A stretch of 64,000 bases of DNA, taken from the NCBI GenBank assembly GCA_963753185.1, contig CAVWBO010000007.1:744001-808000 (forward strand), read 5' to 3'. The notes below the pieces were generated by a model. The model was not told the origin of the DNA and made no database searches. It was given only the letters and a program-made list of their open reading frames with translations. A program made the position numbers and the translations under genes. Source of the stretch: SZUA-442 sp963753185. Lineage in GTDB: Bacteria > Actinomycetota > Acidimicrobiia > Spongiisociales > UBA5794. The first letter of the stretch is position 1; each line of letters begins with the position of its first letter. This document shows positions 61,279 to 64,000 of the stretch, one piece after another.

Positions 61279-61671
61279 TCAGGTCAGTTCACTGATCTCG
61301 AACAGGTGGCCGTCGGGATCCCGGAAGAAGGCTCGGATCTCGCCTCCGCGATCGAGGGGCTCGGTCAGGAACACGGCGCCCCTGCGACTGAGGAGCTCGT
61401 ACGACTCCCAGCAGTCCTCGACACGGAATATCAGCTGGGTGCTCACCGTGTCCGGGTTGGCTGGCGGTGCGAAGGTGACCGTCGGCTTGTCAGGCGTCGG
61501 ATCGCCACCGTGGACCAACAAGAGCCAGTTGCCCAGAAGCTCCAGTACGACCGACGTGCCGTACTGCCCGAAGACCGTTGCATCGAGCACCTCGACATAC
61601 CAGTCTCGGCTGACGTCGGTGTCAGCCACCACGAGTAGGTGCGTGAGCGCTGATGCAGAGAATCGATCCAT
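61279..61671 (-). CDS. VOC-family (glyoxalase-like) protein
   Basis: 130 residues. Two beta-alpha-beta-beta-beta units: HLLVVADTDVSRDWYVEVLDA and VSTQLIFRVEDCWESYELLS, then PDGHLFEISEL with the usual metal Glu. The family includes glyoxalases, dioxygenases and resistance proteins. Only some of the metal ligands are evident (His13-like, Glu near the end), so enzyme activity is uncertain. It converges on moaA. Confidence 0.84.
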   Translation of the reverse strand: MDRFSASALTHLLVVADTDVSRDWYVEVLDATVFGQYGTSVVLELLGNWLLLVHGGDPTPDKPTVTFAPPANPDTVSTQLIFRVEDCWESYELLSRRGAVFLTEPLDRGGEIRAFFRDPDGHLFEISELT

Positions 61672-61741
61672 TTCTCAAGGCTAGGCGAAGGCAGCTACGG
61701 CGGCTGATGCGTTGGGCGGCAGCATGGCCAGGGCAGCACGG

Positions 61742-62711
61742 TCAGCCGGTGATGGGGGCCGATCTGCGGGATTCGCGCCACAGGACGAAACCCGCTGCCA
61801 GGAGGAACACGGTCAATGGGACGATCATGGTCCCGAGGCTCTCGATCAGGGTCGCGACGAGGAACTCCACGGCGATGATGGGCCCAACTGCCTTCTGGAC
61901 GAGCCCTGGAGGCAGGACCACCGACGCACCTGCCGCGAACATCCCCGAGATCATGCCCGTGTGCGCCATGCCGTCCGCCACGGTGTCGTCCATGCCGTCG
62001 TTCATCGCGATGCCGTCCGAATCGAAGACGAGGGCGGAGGTCATGGCATCGTCCCCGCCGATGACGGGATCGACCATGGCTGGACCGGTCGACACGGGCA
62101 GGTCGGGTCGGATCGCCGTCCCTCCGCGATCTTCTGGCGGCTCACCCACGAACACGGCTGCAGGCTCCGTGGTGGTCGTCGTCGGGGCCTCTGTGGTCGT
62201 GGTGGTCGTGGACGACGTGGTCGTCGTCGACCGCGGCAGGGTCGTGGTGGTCGTCGCGGCGGTCGTGGTGGTCGTCCCCGGCGGGGTCGTGGTGGTCGTC
62301 GTGGTCGTCGTCGGACACGGGCTCATCGCCTCTGCCTTGATTGCGTAGGTGGTCACAACCTCACCGTGGGCATCATCGTGGTCGATGAGGAGCTGCGCTC
62401 GAGCCTCGGCCGCAAGGCTCTCGAGCGAGAGATCCTCGTTGACGATCTGGTCGATCTCAGCTGTTGGCCGTGTACCACACCTCGTCGAGTCGCGAGTCGG
62501 CGGTCTGCTTGGCAGCGTCGAGTGCATTCATCGTGCACGCCGACAGCGCGGCATTCGTGAAGTCGTTGAGGATGACCTGGTTCTGGTTGTCCGCCCACTG
62601 CACCCAGTAGTCGAGGTCGTCACTGGCGCCGAGCGCTGCTGGTCCCGCGCCGAGGAAACCGATCGTCGCGATGACGAGCAAGACCACGAGCCGACTGACG
62701 ATTCTGTGCAC
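61742..62711 (-). CDS. Exported Thr-rich protein with C-terminal membrane anchor, frame broken once
   Basis: About 322 residues if one frame change is repaired; family not recognised. The start frame from ATG 62711 has a signal peptide (MHRIVSRLVVLLVIATIGFL) and a helical segment DDLDYWVQWADNQNQVILND. It stops after VWYTANS. The continuing frame reads AEIDQIVNEDLSLESLAAEA, then a long Thr/Pro/Ala-rich linker (about 140-190), a Gly/Met/Asp-rich part, and a membrane span near the end (ESLGTMIVPLTVFLLAAGFV) with a basic tail. Removing one base near 62462 joins the two. Position of the tail suggests a wall-spanning protein with the helical head outside. It is divergent from the kinase at 62815. 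Confidence 0.65.
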
Positions 62712-62814
62712 ATCTACCCATCGGCATCGGTCCCCGGCTTCTTGAGGCGGCGAGGCTCAAGGCTGGGGCATCCTGTGCCGACAACGAGTCAAGAGTTCCG
62801 ACGGAGGTTCCAGC

Positions 62815-64000
62815 GTGCGCAGAGTGCTCTCGGGCATCCTGATGGTGATCGGTGTCGTCGTCGCGCTCGCTGCCACGCTCGTCCTGGTCTCCGTCGTCGC
62901 CACGGGTGACGGATCGTCGGAGGTGGCACGGGAGGGCCAGGTCGCCATCATGGCGGAGGCGACGATCACCTCGGCGTCGACGGTCCGCAACGCTTCCGTC
63001 AACGCGGCGCTCGTCGCCCAGGGGAACGCAGCTGGCCTCTACTCCGACGAGGCGACGGCAAGGTCGATCGATCAGGTGACCCGCTTGGCCGATGAGTATC
63101 GAAGTCGTTCCGAGCAGCTTGCCTCCCAGCTCGAGGACGACGAGAGCTCGCTCGTGGCGAACACCTCGGAGTCGTACCTCGCAGCCGTCGACGCTCTGAT
63201 CGTCGACCTCGAAGCCCTCACCGCTGATGACCCCCTTCCAGAACTCGACGGGGCGACCTACACGAGGGCGATCGGTGCGCTCGTCGACGTGCGCGACCAG
63301 CGAGTCGCGGATGCATTGGTCCTCGGCGAGTACGCAGGGCGGGCCGCTGACGGTGTGAGGTTCCTCGCCATCGTTGTCGTCCCCCTCCTCGCGATGCTCA
63401 TGTTGCGGTCCGTCATGAAGCGCCGTCGCGAGAGCGAGAGGCTCCTGGGCGAGCTCGAACAACAGCGTGCTGTCATCGCATCCAAGGACGAGTTCGTCAC
63501 CAACCTCTCCCACGAGCTGCGGACGCCGCTCACGGGCGTGTACGGCTTCGCCCTCGCCCTCGACGAGGGAGCGCTCGACGACGCAGCGACGGCGAAGGAG
63601 CTCACGGGTCTCATCGTCAGCGAGGCGACGGACCTGTCCCGGATGGTCGACGACCTCATCACGGCTGGGCAGATCGAGACAGGGAATGTCGCCCTGATGA
63701 TCGAGGAGCTGGGTCTGGACCCCGAGATCGAGACCGTGATCGATCCCTTCGTGCGGACGGGGGCGACAATCAGGTTCACGGAGACCGGGGCGACAGGCGT
63801 CGTCGACCGACAGCGGTTCCGGCAGATCCTGAGGAACCTCGTATCGAACGCTGTCAAGCACGGCGGGCCCAACATCGAGATCTTCGGGGAGCAGGGGGTC
63901 GGCGTCGTCTCCCTGTTCGTGATGGACGATGGCGACGGGATCGAGGACAACCGGCTCACCCGGCTCTTCGACCGGTATCAGCACGAAGGGGCGGAGCCAC
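62815..64000 (+). CDS. Sensor histidine kinase, cut by the window end
   Basis: At least 395 residues from GTG 62815, with ggagg eight bases upstream, still open at 64000. A first membrane span (about 4-25) and a second (about 180-200) enclose an external helical domain of about 150 residues (SASTVRNASVNAALVAQGN; SIDQVTRLADEYRSRSEQL). Then come His in FVTNLSHELRTPLTG, a HisKA helix pair, and the ATPase domain with LVSNAVKHGGP and VMDDGDGIEDNR. The final part of the ATPase lies beyond the window. No response regulator is visible. The adjacent divergent exported protein could be its signal partner, which is only a guess. Confidence 0.88.
   Translation, partial: MRRVLSGILMVIGVVVALAATLVLVSVVATGDGSSEVAREGQVAIMAEATITSASTVRNASVNAALVAQGNAAGLYSDEATARSIDQVTRLADEYRSRSEQLASQLEDDESSLVANTSESYLAAVDALIVDLEALTADDPLPELDGATYTRAIGALVDVRDQRVADALVLGEYAGRAADGVRFLAIVVVPLLAMLMLRSVMKRRRESERLLGELEQQRAVIASKDEFVTNLSHELRTPLTGVYGFALALDEGALDDAATAKELTGLIVSEATDLSRMVDDLITAGQIETGNVALMIEELGLDPEIETVIDPFVRTGATIRFTETGATGVVDRQRFRQILRNLVSNAVKHGGPNIEIFGEQGVGVVSLFVMDDGDGIEDNRLTRLFDRYQHEGAEP

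Noticed and set aside
62150..62310. Short direct repeats (gtggtcgtc-like) suggesting a CRISPR or satellite
   Set aside because: They are codons for the Thr-rich linker of the minus-strand exported protein; there are no regular spacers.
62620..63984. A 454-codon minus-strand frame opposite the last histidine kinase
   Set aside because: The plus strand shows clear kinase motifs (SHELRTPLTG, LVSNAVKHGG) in an uninterrupted frame to the window end; the antisense frame has none.

Overview
The window is a gene-dense (no gene-free stretch over 300 bases), clearly high-GC stretch of an actinobacterial chromosome. A WhiB regulator, an orphan GlnR-type nitrogen regulator beside both a type I and a type II glutamine synthetase, an acyl-CoA carboxylase epsilon-like tail, coiled-coil M23 peptidases and Thr-rich linkers on exported proteins all point to Actinomycetota. 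An uncultured lineage near Acidimicrobiia is my inference; no rRNA is present to settle it. No CRISPR array, insertion sequence, phage or integron was seen.

Layout. 1-2.8 kb: end of a flippase-like membrane protein, then an NfnAB-type ferredoxin:NADP oxidoreductase pair. 2.7-11 kb: AI-2E-family permease, pyruvate phosphate dikinase, a divergent two-component system and two transporters. 11-14 kb: a protein of seven 21-residue DxDGDG repeats facing an M23 peptidase, dodecin, a small membrane protein and a nitroreductase. 14.2-19.5 kb: a phosphonate-type ABC transporter operon (phnD-C-E-E) translationally coupled to a dGTPase-like HD hydrolase. 19.5-23 kb: dnaX with a 5'-nucleotidase, and divergent ybaB-recR. 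23-28 kb: HAD hydrolase, Dps, glpX, thiolase, methylmalonyl-CoA epimerase with an AccE-like tail, histidine kinase. 28-32.5 kb: PHP protein, small membrane protein and cyclophilin lipoprotein, divergent from lysC-asd. 32.5-40 kb: photolyase, enoyl-CoA hydratase, SLC13 permease, tRNA-Pro(CGG), CorC-type protein, degenerate receiver, NfeD protease, WhiB. 40-48 kb: selB-selA, FxsA, NUDIX, MBL hydrolase, M23 peptidase, Mrp and an A-type Fe-S carrier. 48-52 kb: RidA, ALDH7-type dehydrogenase, aldose epimerase, membrane protein. 52-55.3 kb: glnA-glnR divergent from glnII with a tandem GlnR box between them. 55.4-61.2 kb: a Thr-rich membrane protein, pteridine-reductase-like SDR, ABC exporter, folB, a folK-folE fusion and moaA. 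61-64 kb: VOC protein, a Thr-rich exported protein and a histidine kinase cut by the window end.

How parts work together. The GlnR cassette forms a self-contained nitrogen loop: regulator, both targets and operator. Nfn, ppdK, glpX, thiolase and the epimerase indicate flexible central carbon metabolism with acyl-CoA turnover. folB, folKE, the SDR and moaA form a pterin/molybdopterin neighbourhood.

Quality warning. Seven otherwise intact genes (AI-2E permease, first M23 peptidase, dnaX, selB, NUDIX, folKE, the Thr-rich protein at 61742) each change frame exactly once. Six are explained by one extra base and one by one missing base. I annotate them as single genes and suspect sequence error rather than decay.
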